Shown here: positions 18,001 to 27,434 of the stretch, piece by piece
Layout of the letters: each line of letters starts with the position of its first letter
How positions within the stretch are numbered: the first letter of the stretch is position 1
Origin: Thiodiazotropha sp040506775
Lineage (GTDB): Bacteria; Pseudomonadota; Gammaproteobacteria; Chromatiales; Chromatiaceae
Assembly: GCA_040506775.1 (NCBI GenBank)
Contig: JBEVWC010000004.1
Location: 68,959 to 132,958 of the forward strand
Length of the DNA: 64,000 nt
Direction: 5' to 3'
The notes under the pieces: generated by a model
Databases searched by the model: none
Told to the model about the DNA's origin: nothing
The model's input: only the letters and a program-made list of their open reading frames with translations
Translations under genes and position numbers: made by a program

Positions 18001-18489
18001 TTAGATCGACTCGGCCCGCACCGGCTCCCAGCTGGCGTGGGTCAACAGCCAACCCTCTGACGCCTCGTCGTGGAATCCCAACTCCAGGTAGAGCAGATCA
18101 CCGTGCCACTGATCGAAGGATTCAATGGACTGCTGGGTGCCGCCAGCGACACCCGCGTAGAGCCCCACCGTTGCATCCCCGGTCTCCGGATTGATTTCCA
18201 TGTGTTCGATTCGGTAGAGAATGTGGATGCTTTTATGACGAAGCAGGTAACCCATCAACTGAGCACGAAGCAGCCGATAATCCTGGCCGTCGTTTGAGCG
18301 GTACTCCGGGTGGACGAAACCCATCACGGCTCCCAGATCCCGCTGTTGCAGCGCCTGCTCCGCCGCTTCCAGGGTGGCACGCAATCGGTTCTCCGGGGTC
18401 TCAGGGTCCCCGCTGCAACCGCTCAGGCAGAGACCCAGCAGCATCAAAGCTGCCATGAACCCGATGGCATGTGGCGTGCGCCCCGTCAT
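18001..18489 (-). CDS. Putative lipoprotein of unknown function
   Basis: 162 aa. A lipoprotein signal is clear: a hydrophobic stretch FMAALMLLGLCLSGCSGD with lipobox LSGC at residues ~22-25. The rest (about 130 aa) reads like a nuclear-transport-factor-2/SnoaL-type alpha+beta fold (LEAAEQALQQRDLGAVMGFV...SNDGQDYRLLRAQ...EGWLLTHASW), which is inference. No known function. It sits 30 nt downstream of dapB on the same strand and 71 nt upstream of the fliK-like gene. Confidence 0.75.
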   Translation of the reverse strand: MTGRTPHAIGFMAALMLLGLCLSGCSGDPETPENRLRATLEAAEQALQQRDLGAVMGFVHPEYRSNDGQDYRLLRAQLMGYLLRHKSIHILYRIEHMEINPETGDATVGLYAGVAGGTQQSIESFDQWHGDLLYLELGFHDEASEGWLLTHASWEPVRAESI

Positions 18490-18518
18490 CAGAAACCGGA
18501 TAACCGATGGCCGCCGGC

Positions 18519-19322
18519 TCAGCGCAGGCCGAGCACGTCCTGCATGTCGAACAGGCCGGCATCCCGACCGACCACCCAGGCAGCCGCACGCACCGCACCC
18601 CGGGCAAAATTCATCCGGCTGGTGGCTTTGTGCGCGATCTCGATACGCTCTCCGTCCATGGCGAACCAGACGCTGTGTTCACCCACCACGTCCCCTGCGC
18701 GAATCGTCTCGAAGCCGATGGTGGCGCGATCCCGCGGGCCGGTGTGCCCTTCCCGTCCATACACCGCGCAATCCTTGAGATCCCGTCCCAGGGTCTCGGC
18801 CACCACCTCGCCCATGCGCAGGGCGGTGCCGGAGGGCGCATCCACCTTGTGACGGTGATGCGCCTCGATGATTTCAATGTCCGCCTCGTCTCCCAGAACC
18901 CGCGCCGCGGTCTCCAGCAACTTGAAACACAGGTTCACACCGACACTCATGTTGGGTGCGAAGACGATGGTGATCTGTTCCGCGGCACTTTTCAGAATAT
19001 CCTTTTGCGAGGCATCCAGACCGGTGGTGCCGATCACCAGACTCTTGCCATTCGCCCGGCACACCTCCAGGTGCTGCAAGGTGGCCTGAGGCGATGTGAA
19101 ATCGATCACCACATCGAAATCCCCCGCCACCTGGGCCAGATCCTCGACCAGTGTTACGCCGAGTTTCCCGACACCCGCCAGTTCCCCGGCGTCCGCGCCC
19201 AGCAGACTGCTTGCGGGACGCTCCGTCGCCGCTCCCAGGGTCAATCCCGCGGTTTCATGAACCGCCTGCACCAGGGATCGTCCCATGCGCCCACCGGCGC
19301 CCACCACTGCCACACGTGTCAT
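18519..19322 (-). CDS. dapB: 4-hydroxy-tetrahydrodipicolinate reductase
   Basis: NAD(P)H-dependent step towards lysine and meso-diaminopimelate. 267 aa. Rossmann motif VAVVGAGGRMGRSLVQA at the N-terminus; the DapB signature EIIEAHHRHKVDAPSGTALRMGE contains the catalytic HH and the substrate-binding Lys. One nucleotide separates it from dnaJ upstream, so it is probably read through from the chaperone operon. Confidence 0.97.
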   Translation of the reverse strand: MTRVAVVGAGGRMGRSLVQAVHETAGLTLGAATERPASSLLGADAGELAGVGKLGVTLVEDLAQVAGDFDVVIDFTSPQATLQHLEVCRANGKSLVIGTTGLDASQKDILKSAAEQITIVFAPNMSVGVNLCFKLLETAARVLGDEADIEIIEAHHRHKVDAPSGTALRMGEVVAETLGRDLKDCAVYGREGHTGPRDRATIGFETIRAGDVVGEHSVWFAMDGERIEIAHKATSRMNFARGAVRAAAWVVGRDAGLFDMQDVLGLR

Positions 19323-19323
19323 C

Positions 19324-20478
19324 TCAGAACCCCATATTCTCGAAGAACTTTTTCACCCCATCGACCCAACTGGTCGAATGCGGGCTGTGTTTTGCCCCAC
19401 CCTGCTTCATGGTTTCATCAAAGCGTTTGAGCAGATCTTCCTGCTCACTGGTGAGTTTGACCGGGGTCTCAACGATCACCCGGCACATCAGGTCACCCAC
19501 CGGTCCGCCGCGCACCGGTTTGACCCCCTTGCCGCGCATCCGGAACATCCGCCCGGTCTGGGTACCCGCAGGGATCTTCAGCATCACCTTGCCATCCAGG
19601 GTCGGGACTTCCAGCTCGCCTCCCAGGGCCGCGGTGGCAAAGCTGATCGGCACCTCGCAGAACAGGTGACTGTCCTCACGACTGAAGATCTCATGGGGTT
19701 TGACCGAGACCTGTACATACAGGTCACCGGCCGGTCCGCCGTTCTCTCCGGCCTCGCCCTCACCGGCAAGACGGATGCGATCCCCGGAATCGACTCCGGG
19801 CGGAACCTTCACCGACAGGGTCTTGTGTTCCTGAACACGCCCCTGGCCATGGCAGGTACCGCAGGGATTGTCGATCACCGTGCCCTTGCCGTGACAGCGC
19901 GGACAGGTCTGCTGAACCGAAAAGAAGCCCTGCTGCATGCGTACCTGGCCGTGACCGCCGCAGGTGTCGCAGGTTTTTGGTGTGGACCCCTTCTTCGCCC
20001 CGCTGCCGCCACAGGTCTGACAACTGACCAGGGTGGGCACGCGGATCTTCACCGTGGTGCCTGCCACGGCATCTTCAAGGGAGAGTTGCAGGTTGTAGCG
20101 CAGATCCGCGCCCCGATGCACCCGGGAGCCACCACCACCGCCCCGGGAGGCGCCGAAAATATCCCCGAACACGTCGCCGAAGATATCCGAAAAGCTCGCC
20201 TCACCACCGCGTCCGCCAAATCCGCCGAAGCCACCCCCCATGGTCTGGTCGACACCGGCGTGCCCGAACTGGTCGTAGGCGGCCCGTTTCTGACCATCGG
20301 AGAGGATCTCGTAGGCCTCCTTGGCCTCCTTGAACTGTTTTTCCGCCTCGACGGCGGCTTCCCCGGTATTCCGGTCCGGGTGGTGCTTCATGGCCAGGCG
20401 ACGATAGGCCTTCTTGATCTCGGCCTCACTGGCGTTTTTGTTGACGCCCAATACTTCGTAATAATCTCGTTTCGCCAT
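19324..20478 (-). CDS. dnaJ: Chaperone DnaJ (Hsp40, class A)
   Basis: Co-chaperone that stimulates DnaK ATPase. 384 aa with the full class A layout: J domain with HPD motif (MKHHPDRN, residues ~31-38), a Gly/Phe region (GGGFGGFGGRGG), four CxxCxGxG-type zinc repeats (CQTCGGSGA, CDTCGGHGQ, CPRCHGKGT, CGTCHGQGR) and the C-terminal substrate domain. Downstream of dnaK with a strong terminator between, upstream of dapB. Confidence 0.97.
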   Translation of the reverse strand: MAKRDYYEVLGVNKNASEAEIKKAYRRLAMKHHPDRNTGEAAVEAEKQFKEAKEAYEILSDGQKRAAYDQFGHAGVDQTMGGGFGGFGGRGGEASFSDIFGDVFGDIFGASRGGGGGSRVHRGADLRYNLQLSLEDAVAGTTVKIRVPTLVSCQTCGGSGAKKGSTPKTCDTCGGHGQVRMQQGFFSVQQTCPRCHGKGTVIDNPCGTCHGQGRVQEHKTLSVKVPPGVDSGDRIRLAGEGEAGENGGPAGDLYVQVSVKPHEIFSREDSHLFCEVPISFATAALGGELEVPTLDGKVMLKIPAGTQTGRMFRMRGKGVKPVRGGPVGDLMCRVIVETPVKLTSEQEDLLKRFDETMKQGGAKHSPHSTSWVDGVKKFFENMGF

Positions 20479-20570
20479 GATCGCTGCGTTTTTGCCTTAC
20501 TTCGTTAGTGAACCGCTATGACAACGTGCCGGTTATCATAGCCCTGTAATATGTTGCCAGGGATAAAACG

Positions 20571-20607
20571 CCAAAAACCGCACACCGGACAGGCCGGTGC
20601 GCGGTTT
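20571..20607 (-). terminator. Hairpin terminator downstream of dnaK
   Basis: Read on the minus strand: a 14-bp stem (AAACCGCGCACCGG with CCGGTGTGCGGTTT, one mismatch) and then TTTTTGG. It lies 20 nt past the dnaK stop codon. It may attenuate transcription into dnaJ, giving less DnaJ than DnaK. Confidence 0.8.
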
Positions 20608-20626
20608 GGCAATCCCTGACTGCGGA

Positions 20627-22573
20627 TCAGTTCTTGTTGTCTTTGACCTCTTCGAATTCCGCATCCACAACATCGTCATCGCCCTTGGCCGAGGCACTCT
20701 CCTGCCCGGCACCTGCATCAGCCGATGCACCGGCCGCTGCGGCGTTGTCGCCCTGCTGGGAATAGAGTCTTTCGGCCATTTTACCGGAAGCCTCGGCCAG
20801 TACCTTGGTTTTCGCCTCGATGGCCTCCTTGTCGTCGCTCTTCATGACCTCTTCGAGATCCTTGATGGCGCTTTCGATGGCATCCTTCTCGCCGGCTTCC
20901 AGTTTGTCGTCGCCCAGTTCCTGCATCGACTTGCGGGTCGCATGGATCATCGAATCGGCCTGGTTGCGCGCCGCGACCAGTTCGTGGAACTTGCGATCCT
21001 CGTCGGCATGCGACTCGGCATCCTTGACCATGCGGTCGATCTCGTCATCGCTCAGACCGGAGGAGGCCTTGATTACGATGGACTGCTGCTTGCCGGTGGC
21101 CTTGTCCTTGGCGGAGACGTTGAGGATACCGTTGGCATCGATGTCGAAACTGACCTCGATCTGCGGTACGCCGCGAGGCGCCGGGGGAATGTCGCTGAGG
21201 TCGAAACGGCCCAGGGACTTGTTGCCCGCGGCCTGTTCGCGCTCACCCTGCAGCACGTGCACGGTCACTGCGGTCTGGTTGTCATCCGCGGTGGAGAAGA
21301 CCTGCGAGGCGCTGGTCGGGATGGTGGTGTTCTTCTCGATCAGCTTGGTCATCACGCCACCCAGGGTCTCGATACCCAGTGACAGCGGGGTCACGTCGAG
21401 GAGCAGCACGTCCTTGACCTCACCACCCAGCACGCCGCCCTGAATCGCCGCACCGATGGCCACGGCCTCATCCGGGTTGACGTCCTTGCGCGGCTCTTTG
21501 CCGAAGAATGCCTTGACCGCTTCCTGTACCTTGGGCATGCGGGTCTGACCGCCGACCAGGATGACTTCGTCGATCTTGGAGGCATCCACACCGGCGTCCT
21601 TTAGGGCCAGTTTGCAGGGCTCGATGGTGCGCGTGACCAGGTCTTCCACCAGGGACTCCAGTTTGGAACGGGTCAGCTTGATGTTCATATGTTTCGGACC
21701 GGTGGCATCTGCGGTGATATACGGCAGATTGATGTCGGTCTGCTGGCTGGACGAAAGCTCGATCTTGGCCTTCTCTGCCCCCTCTTTCAGGCGCTGCAGG
21801 GCCAGCGGATCGTTGCGCAGATCCACACCCTGGTCCTTTTTGAACTCGGCCACCAGGAAATCGATGATACGCATGTCGAAGTCTTCACCGCCGAGGAAGG
21901 TATCGCCATTGGTGGAGAGCACTTCAAACTGGTGCTCGCCGTCGATCTCGGCGATCTCGATAATTGAGATGTCGAAGGTACCACCACCCAGGTCGTAGAC
22001 CGCCAGGGTCTGATCGCCGCGCTTCTTGTCCATGCCGTAGGCGAGGGCCGCCGCGGTAGGCTCGTTGATGATGCGCTTGACCTCGAGTCCGGCGATGCGG
22101 CCGGCGTCCTTGGTCGCCTGGCGCTGGGAGTCATTGAAGTAGGCCGGCACGGTGATGACCGCCTCGGTAACGGGCTCGCCCAGGTAGTCCTCGGCGGTCT
22201 TCTTCATTTTCTGCAGGATCTTCGCGGAGATTTCCGGCGGGGCCATCTTCTTGCCATGAACCTCGACCCAGGCGTCGCCGTTGTCTGCCTTGACGATATT
22301 GTAGGGCACCATGCCCGCGTCGCGCTGCACCACCTCGTCCTTGAACATACGGCCAATCAGCCGCTTGATCGCGAACAGGGTGTTCTGCGGGTTGGTGACG
22401 GCCTGGCGCTTGGCGGATTGACCCACCAGGATCTCGTCGTCCTTGGTGAATGCGATAATCGAGGGCGTAGTGCGATCACCCTCGCTGTTTTCGATGACTT
22501 TGGTGGTGCTGCCTTCCATGACGGCAACACAGGAATTGGTGGTTCCCAGGTCGATACCGATGATCTTGCCCAT
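20627..22573 (-). CDS. dnaK: Chaperone DnaK (Hsp70)
   Basis: ATP-dependent folding chaperone. 648 aa, full length. Actin-like ATPase domain begins GKIIGIDLGTTNSCVAVMEG; phosphate-2 motif AVYDLGGGTFDISIIE and adenosine motif VGGQTRMPKVQ are present. The substrate-binding domain follows the linker DVLLLDVTPLSLGIET, and the C-terminus ends with the acidic DDVVDAEFEEV tail typical of proteobacterial DnaK. GGAGAG precedes the ATG. Between grpE and dnaJ. Confidence 0.98.
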   Translation of the reverse strand: MGKIIGIDLGTTNSCVAVMEGSTTKVIENSEGDRTTPSIIAFTKDDEILVGQSAKRQAVTNPQNTLFAIKRLIGRMFKDEVVQRDAGMVPYNIVKADNGDAWVEVHGKKMAPPEISAKILQKMKKTAEDYLGEPVTEAVITVPAYFNDSQRQATKDAGRIAGLEVKRIINEPTAAALAYGMDKKRGDQTLAVYDLGGGTFDISIIEIAEIDGEHQFEVLSTNGDTFLGGEDFDMRIIDFLVAEFKKDQGVDLRNDPLALQRLKEGAEKAKIELSSSQQTDINLPYITADATGPKHMNIKLTRSKLESLVEDLVTRTIEPCKLALKDAGVDASKIDEVILVGGQTRMPKVQEAVKAFFGKEPRKDVNPDEAVAIGAAIQGGVLGGEVKDVLLLDVTPLSLGIETLGGVMTKLIEKNTTIPTSASQVFSTADDNQTAVTVHVLQGEREQAAGNKSLGRFDLSDIPPAPRGVPQIEVSFDIDANGILNVSAKDKATGKQQSIVIKASSGLSDDEIDRMVKDAESHADEDRKFHELVAARNQADSMIHATRKSMQELGDDKLEAGEKDAIESAIKDLEEVMKSDDKEAIEAKTKVLAEASGKMAERLYSQQGDNAAAAGASADAGAGQESASAKGDDDVVDAEFEEVKDNKN

Positions 22574-22651
22574 GATGCTAACTCTCCGAAATTCGTGAAA
22601 AAATGATAATTCTGTTCGACTATCCCTAATGTGGGGTCATCGTGTGTCGTT

Positions 22652-23269
22652 TCAAGCCTGTTCGTCGATCGGGCTGCTGGATGCCGCCTTCGACACCATC
22701 ACCATGGCCGGACGCAACAGGCGGCCGTTCAACAGGTAACCTTTCTGGAACACCGCCACGACGGTATTCGGCTCCACATCGTCCCGTTCCTGCATGGACA
22801 TGGCCTGATGAAATTCGGGATTGAAGACCTCTCCCTGGGGGTCGATCTGTTCGATCCCGTGACGTCCCATCACGTCCACCAGCAGTTTGAGCGTCAACTC
22901 GGTGCCTTCACGGATCTTGTCCACATCCGCGTTTTCCTCATTAGCCGCCTGCAATCCCAATTCCAGGCTGTCCCACACCTGCAGCATATCCTGGGAGATC
23001 TTCTCCACCGCGAACTTGTGCGCATGTTCCAGGTCACGCTGCCCGCGCTTGCGCAGGTTGTCGATTTCCGCGCGGGTGCGCATCAGCTGATCCCAGTGAT
23101 CGTCTGCCTTCGAACGCGCATCCTCCAGCAACTTGGTCAACTCTTCATGACTCTGCTCCGGATTCGACGATGCCTCGGCAGAGGATGGGTCCGGCCGTTC
23201 ACCGGCATCCGGAGACTGGGCCTCTTCGACCATCTCGGCAGAATCCTGCGGTTGTTCCTTATCGTTCAC
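22652..23269 (-). CDS. grpE: Nucleotide exchange factor GrpE
   Basis: Releases ADP from DnaK. An acidic disordered N-terminus is followed by a long coiled coil (LTKLLEDARSKADDHWDQLM...EIDNLRKRGQRDLE) and the beta-wing domain with the family signature around VMGRHGIEQIDPQGEVFNPEFH. I favour the GTG at 23269 (VNDKEQPQ, 205 aa) because GAGG lies 9 nt upstream; the longest frame begins at a TTG inside that site. Follows hrcA. Confidence 0.95.
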   Translation of the reverse strand: MNDKEQPQDSAEMVEEAQSPDAGERPDPSSAEASSNPEQSHEELTKLLEDARSKADDHWDQLMRTRAEIDNLRKRGQRDLEHAHKFAVEKISQDMLQVWDSLELGLQAANEENADVDKIREGTELTLKLLVDVMGRHGIEQIDPQGEVFNPEFHQAMSMQERDDVEPNTVVAVFQKGYLLNGRLLRPAMVMVSKAASSSPIDEQA

Positions 23270-23342
23270 TTCGTTTGACCTCAATTCTTGTATCTGTCGT
23301 TAACGTCCCACCGGCTCGGCGGAAGGGACGCAGCAAATGCAT

Positions 23343-23371
23343 GGGTCCGGACACTCTCAGGGTCCGGACAC
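23343..23371. repeat. Direct repeat/hairpin in the hrcA-grpE gap
   Basis: GGGTCCGGACAC occurs twice, at 23343-23354 and 23360-23371. Its core GTCCGGAC is itself palindromic, so the two copies can pair into an 8-bp stem on either strand. It could be an attenuator or processing hairpin between hrcA and grpE. Confidence 0.6.
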
Positions 23372-23397
23372 GGCAGGTAGCCTGTATGTGGGGATGA

Positions 23398-24486
23398 TCA
23401 GTGTTTTTTCAAGGCGGCACTGAGAATTTTCGCGGTCACATCCACCACCGGTATGACCCGCTCATAATGCATCCGGGTTGGGCCAATGACCCCCAGGACA
23501 CCCACGATGTTCTCATCGACCTGGTATGGCGCGGTCACCAGGGAGCAGCCGTTGAGCAGTTGGTAACCCGACTCCTCACCGATAAAAATCTGCACACCAT
23601 CCGCAGTCTGGAACTGATCCAGAAGATGCAGAATCTCCCGTTTTTCAGTGAATGCATCGAACAGTTTGCGCAGTTGCTCCAGACCTGACAACTCCTTGAA
23701 CTCCATGAGATTGGTCTGACCCGCGATGACACAGTCCTCCTTCGACTCGGAGGCGTTGACCACCTCCTCCGCCATGCTCAGTGCCTGGGTCATGATCTGG
23801 TCGAGGCGTTCCCGGGCATCATTGAGTTCCTGCAGCAGGCGCTTGCGCACCCGATCCATCTCCTCACCGGCAAAAAACCGGGTCAGGAAGTTTGCCGCCT
23901 GCTCGAGTTCGGCGCGTTTGAATTCCCGATGGGTGTTGAGAATCCGGTTGTGCACCTCACCGGAGTCGGTGACCAGGATTGCCAGCACCCGGCGTTCGGA
24001 CAGGGGCAGGAATTCGATCTGGCGAAAGGTGGTTTTGTCCCTGCGCGGCAGGGTCACCACACCTGCCATCCGGGTAACCCCGGAAAGCAGTCGAGAGGCA
24101 GAGGCCAGCAGCGCTGTTTTCTCTTCACCACCCATCAGCAGTTCGTTGCGAATCCGCTCCACCTCGCTCTGTTGCAGGTTCTGCACCGTGAGCAGGGAGT
24201 CGAGAAACATGCGGTAGCCGGTGATGGTGGGGATGCGACCCGCTGATGTGTGGGGGGATGAGACCAGACCCAGCTCTTCCAGGTCCGCCATGACATTGCG
24301 GATCGTCGCCGGACTCAGATCCAGACCGGTGTCTTTCGCCAGGGTGCGGGAACCCACCGGCTGGCCTTCCCGAATGTAGCGTTCGATCAACGCCTTGAGA
24401 AAGTGCTGAGCGCGTTCGCTGACAACGGCATCTTTTCCTGAACTGCTCTCTGTCAAAGCTCTCTCCGCGAAATTATTAGCACTCAT
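23398..24486 (-). CDS. hrcA: Heat-inducible transcription repressor HrcA
   Basis: Represses chaperone genes by binding CIRCE and is tuned by chaperone availability. The winged-helix N-terminus is clear (ERYIREGQPVGSRTLAKDTG, then PATIRNVMADLEELGLVSSP), then the GAF-like and insert domains (HTSAGRIPTITGYRMFLD). The start is uncertain: ATG at 24486 (given here) lacks a ribosome site and lies within the CIRCE operator; TTG at 24456 has GGAG 6 nt upstream and would give MTESSSGKD. The longest frame, to 24510, would begin upstream of CIRCE and close to the predicted transcription start, so it is unlikely. First gene of hrcA-grpE-dnaK-dnaJ-dapB. Confidence 0.94.
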   Translation of the reverse strand: MSANNFAERALTESSSGKDAVVSERAQHFLKALIERYIREGQPVGSRTLAKDTGLDLSPATIRNVMADLEELGLVSSPHTSAGRIPTITGYRMFLDSLLTVQNLQQSEVERIRNELLMGGEEKTALLASASRLLSGVTRMAGVVTLPRRDKTTFRQIEFLPLSERRVLAILVTDSGEVHNRILNTHREFKRAELEQAANFLTRFFAGEEMDRVRKRLLQELNDARERLDQIMTQALSMAEEVVNASESKEDCVIAGQTNLMEFKELSGLEQLRKLFDAFTEKREILHLLDQFQTADGVQIFIGEESGYQLLNGCSLVTAPYQVDENIVGVLGVIGPTRMHYERVIPVVDVTAKILSAALKKH

Positions 24487-24502
24487 GGCAGTCGAGTGCC
24501 AA
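24476..24502 (-). promoter_or_regulatory. CIRCE operator
   Basis: TTAGCACTC - nine bases - GAGTGCCAA, against the consensus TTAGCACTC-N9-GAGTGCTAA, one mismatch. It lies at the predicted transcription start of hrcA and overlaps its possible ATG, so HrcA should repress its own operon. Confidence 0.95.
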
Positions 24503-24510
24503 TCAGTCAA

Positions 24511-24539
24511 AAATTAGCAACTCGCACTGTGAGAGTCAA
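24511..24539 (-). promoter_or_regulatory. Sigma-70 type promoter of the hrcA operon
   Basis: On the minus strand TTGACT (24539-24534), a 17-nt spacer and TAATTT (24516-24511). A start about 7 nt on would place CIRCE immediately at +1, the usual arrangement. Confidence 0.75.
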
Positions 24540-24812
24540 GTTTGGGAAACCGGCCAAGGGTCGCGCTGAGGACATGCGCAGGAACACCGTTCCGCTTCAT
24601 CATCCCCCCCGGACCAGACTCATCGGATACCCTCCAAAGCACAGCACTGCAGGCAGCCCCGGTCAGCCACATCGCTGTTTGCCCGATTGCCGGAAACCAC
24701 CCGCGTCTCACTCGTCTGACCCTTGGATTGGCACTATCGGCGTGCTAACGTTGGCCGATTATCACACCCTGGCCTGTATGACCGCCTGAACACCCAACTC
24801 ATCGCCGAACAC

Positions 24813-25706
24813 ATGCATCAAAGGTTCCACAGCATCGGCCTCATCGGTAAACACGGGGATCCGTCGGTCCGGGAAACGCTGCGCAAACTCAGCGACTTCC
24901 TCAGCGAGCGGGACCATGAGGTCGTGTTCGAGGATCACACCCGCCGCCTGATGGACGGGGAAACCCTGACCGGACGGGCCGAGATCTCCCTGCCGGGTCG
25001 CCCTGACCTGGCCATCGTGGTCGGCGGAGATGGCACCCTGCTGCATGCGGCCCGGGTGATTTCGCAACAGAACATCCCCCTGTTGGGCATCAACCTGGGA
25101 CGCCTGGGTTTCCTGGTGGACATCTCCCCGGATGAGATGATCCTGCGCCTGGGTGAGATCCTGAACGGCAACTACGAACAGGAACACCGCTTTCTGCTCG
25201 AGGTGCGCATGGGTGACGAGTCGACCCAGCACACCCCGATTTTCGCCTTCAACGATGTGGTCCTGCACAAGTGGAACATCGCCCGCATGATCGAGTTCGA
25301 GACCCATGTGGACGGGCAGCTGGTCAACGATCAGCGCTCCGACGGTCTGATCGTATCGACCCCCACGGGATCCACCGCATACGCTCTGTCCGGTGGCGGT
25401 CCCCTGCTCCACCCGTCCCTGAATGCGATTGCCCTGGTGCCGATCTGTCCGCACACCCTGAGCAATCGTCCCATCGTGGTGGACGGAGACAGTGAAATTG
25501 AAATCCGTCTCAACTTCGCCCATGCGGAGGACGTGCAGATCACCTGTGACGGTCAGGCCACGGTACCGGCCATGCCCGGCGAGAGCATCCGGATTCGCAA
25601 ATCGGAACACCCGGTTCGTCTGATTCATCCCAAAGGTTACGACTACTACAGCATCCTGCGCGCCAAGCTGGGCTGGGCGGAAAACCCGAACAAGAAACGA
25701 TGCTGA
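24813..25706 (+). CDS. nadK: NAD kinase
   Basis: Phosphorylates NAD to NADP. 297 aa from the ATG at 24813 (MHQRFHSIGLIGK); the 30 upstream residues of the longer frame do not resemble the family. Signatures: VVGGDGTLLHAAR (catalytic GGDG), FNDVVLHKW (NE/D motif) and STPTGSTAYALSGGGPL. Its 3' end overlaps recN by 7 nt, so the two are coupled. About 300 nt separate it from the divergent hrcA; apart from the hrcA promoter I see nothing in that gap. Confidence 0.96.
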   Translation: MHQRFHSIGLIGKHGDPSVRETLRKLSDFLSERDHEVVFEDHTRRLMDGETLTGRAEISLPGRPDLAIVVGGDGTLLHAARVISQQNIPLLGINLGRLGFLVDISPDEMILRLGEILNGNYEQEHRFLLEVRMGDESTQHTPIFAFNDVVLHKWNIARMIEFETHVDGQLVNDQRSDGLIVSTPTGSTAYALSGGGPLLHPSLNAIALVPICPHTLSNRPIVVDGDSEIEIRLNFAHAEDVQITCDGQATVPAMPGESIRIRKSEHPVRLIHPKGYDYYSILRAKLGWAENPNKKRC

Positions 25707-27373
25707 GCCATCTGCAGATTCACAACCTGGCCATCGTCACCTCGATGGAGCTGGACCTGGTGACCGGGCTGACCGCCCTGACCGGCGAAACCGGTGCAGG
25801 CAAATCGATCCTCATCGACGCCCTGGGGCTGGCCCTGGGAGAACGGGCCGACAATGGCATGATTCGCGCGGGCAGTGATCGCGCCGAGGTCACTGCGGAG
25901 TTCGATCTTCAGACCCTGCCGGAGGCCAGGGAGTGGCTCAAGGCGAATGACCTGGATGAGGAGAGCAGCTGTATCCTGCGCCGCAGCCTGAACCGGGAGG
26001 GACGGTCACGCTGTTTCATCAACGGTCGCAGCGTACCCCAACAGCAACTCCAGGAACTGGGGGGCCTGCTGGTGGAGATTCATGGTCAGCACGCCCACCA
26101 GTCGCTACTCAAGGCCGGGCACCAGCGCCGGCTGCTTGACGCCTACGGCGGGCTGTTGCCGCTCAGGGATCAGGTCGCGCAACAGTTCAAGTCTTACCAG
26201 CAGGATCACAAACAGCTGCAGGCGTTGACCGAGGCGGTCGAGGAACGGGCCGCCCGTCTGGACCTGCTGAACTTCCAATCCCAGGAACTGCTTGCGCTCG
26301 GCGTCAGCCTGGAAGAACTCGAAAACATCGACCAGGCCCACAGCCGCCTGAGTCATGCCGCCCATCTGCGGGAGACCTGCAGCGGGATCATCGAGCGGCT
26401 CGACGACGAAGAGCAATCCCTGCGCAGCCAGCTGTCACGCTCGGTGGACAAACTGACTGAGATCGAAACCCTCGACAGCGATCTCGCCAGCCCCCGGGAG
26501 ATGCTGGACAGCGCCCTCATTCAACTTGATGAAAGCCTGGCGTTCCTCAGGGGCTACCTGTCGGATGTGGAACTGGATCCGCAAGAGTTGCGGCAACTGG
26601 AAGAGCGCCTGGCCAGCGTGCATGACATGGCCCGCAAATACCGGGTCACACCAGAACAACTGCCGCAGCGACTCGAGCAGATCGAAGCTGAAATCCGCAC
26701 CCTGGAACAGGCCGATGAGACCCTCTCCGAACTGGCCACCCAGGTCGAACGCCGGCGCGCCGAATACCTCAAGCTGGCGGGAACGCTGAGCAAACAGCGC
26801 CAGGCCGCGGCCGAGCGGCTGGGTGAGGAGATCAGCCAGGCAATGCAGGGGCTGGGCATGTCAGGTGGTGTATTCGCAGTGACCCTTACACCCCTGCCGG
26901 AGGAGCAGGCCGGTGCCTCGGGAATGGAGCAGGTCGATTTTCTGGTCTCCGCCAACCCCGGGATGCCCCTCCAGGCATTGAGGCAGGTGGCCTCCGGTGG
27001 TGAACTGTCACGCATCAGCCTGGCCATTCAGGTGGCCACCATACAGTACGGACGAACCCCCACCCTGGTGTTCGACGAGGTGGACGTGGGTATTGGAGGA
27101 GGCGTTGCGGAGATTGTCGGACAGATGTTGCGCAAGCTCTCAGCCAACCGGCAGATTCTCTGCGTCACCCACCTGCCCCAGGTTGCCGCCCAGGCGAACC
27201 ATCACTACCAGGTGCAGAAGAAGACCCAGAAGCAATCCACCCAGACCGCAATTGCGCGACTCGGAGAGGCGGACCGGATTCAGGAAATTGCCCGTATGCT
27301 GGGCGGAGTGAAGATCACCGAGCAGACCCTGGCGCATGCCCAGGAGATGATCAGCCTGGCCTCTTCACCCTGA
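25700..27373 (+). CDS. recN: DNA repair protein RecN
   Basis: SMC-like ATPase acting in recombinational double-strand-break repair. 557 aa, full length. Walker A GETGAGKSILIDAL near residues 29-42; a central coiled coil rich in Leu, Gln and Glu; the ABC signature region VASGGELSRISLAIQ; Walker B TLVFDEVDVGIGGGVAE; and a D-loop/switch His in CVTHLPQVAAQA. Typically LexA-controlled when alone, but here it is fused by overlap to nadK and I see no LexA box just upstream. Confidence 0.97.
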   Translation: MLSHLQIHNLAIVTSMELDLVTGLTALTGETGAGKSILIDALGLALGERADNGMIRAGSDRAEVTAEFDLQTLPEAREWLKANDLDEESSCILRRSLNREGRSRCFINGRSVPQQQLQELGGLLVEIHGQHAHQSLLKAGHQRRLLDAYGGLLPLRDQVAQQFKSYQQDHKQLQALTEAVEERAARLDLLNFQSQELLALGVSLEELENIDQAHSRLSHAAHLRETCSGIIERLDDEEQSLRSQLSRSVDKLTEIETLDSDLASPREMLDSALIQLDESLAFLRGYLSDVELDPQELRQLEERLASVHDMARKYRVTPEQLPQRLEQIEAEIRTLEQADETLSELATQVERRRAEYLKLAGTLSKQRQAAAERLGEEISQAMQGLGMSGGVFAVTLTPLPEEQAGASGMEQVDFLVSANPGMPLQALRQVASGGELSRISLAIQVATIQYGRTPTLVFDEVDVGIGGGVAEIVGQMLRKLSANRQILCVTHLPQVAAQANHHYQVQKKTQKQSTQTAIARLGEADRIQEIARMLGGVKITEQTLAHAQEMISLASSP

Positions 27374-27434
27374 TTCAGCGGTACGTCTTCCCAGTGGGGG
27401 CTCCAGCCCCGTAGTGCATCACCCGCCGGATTCT

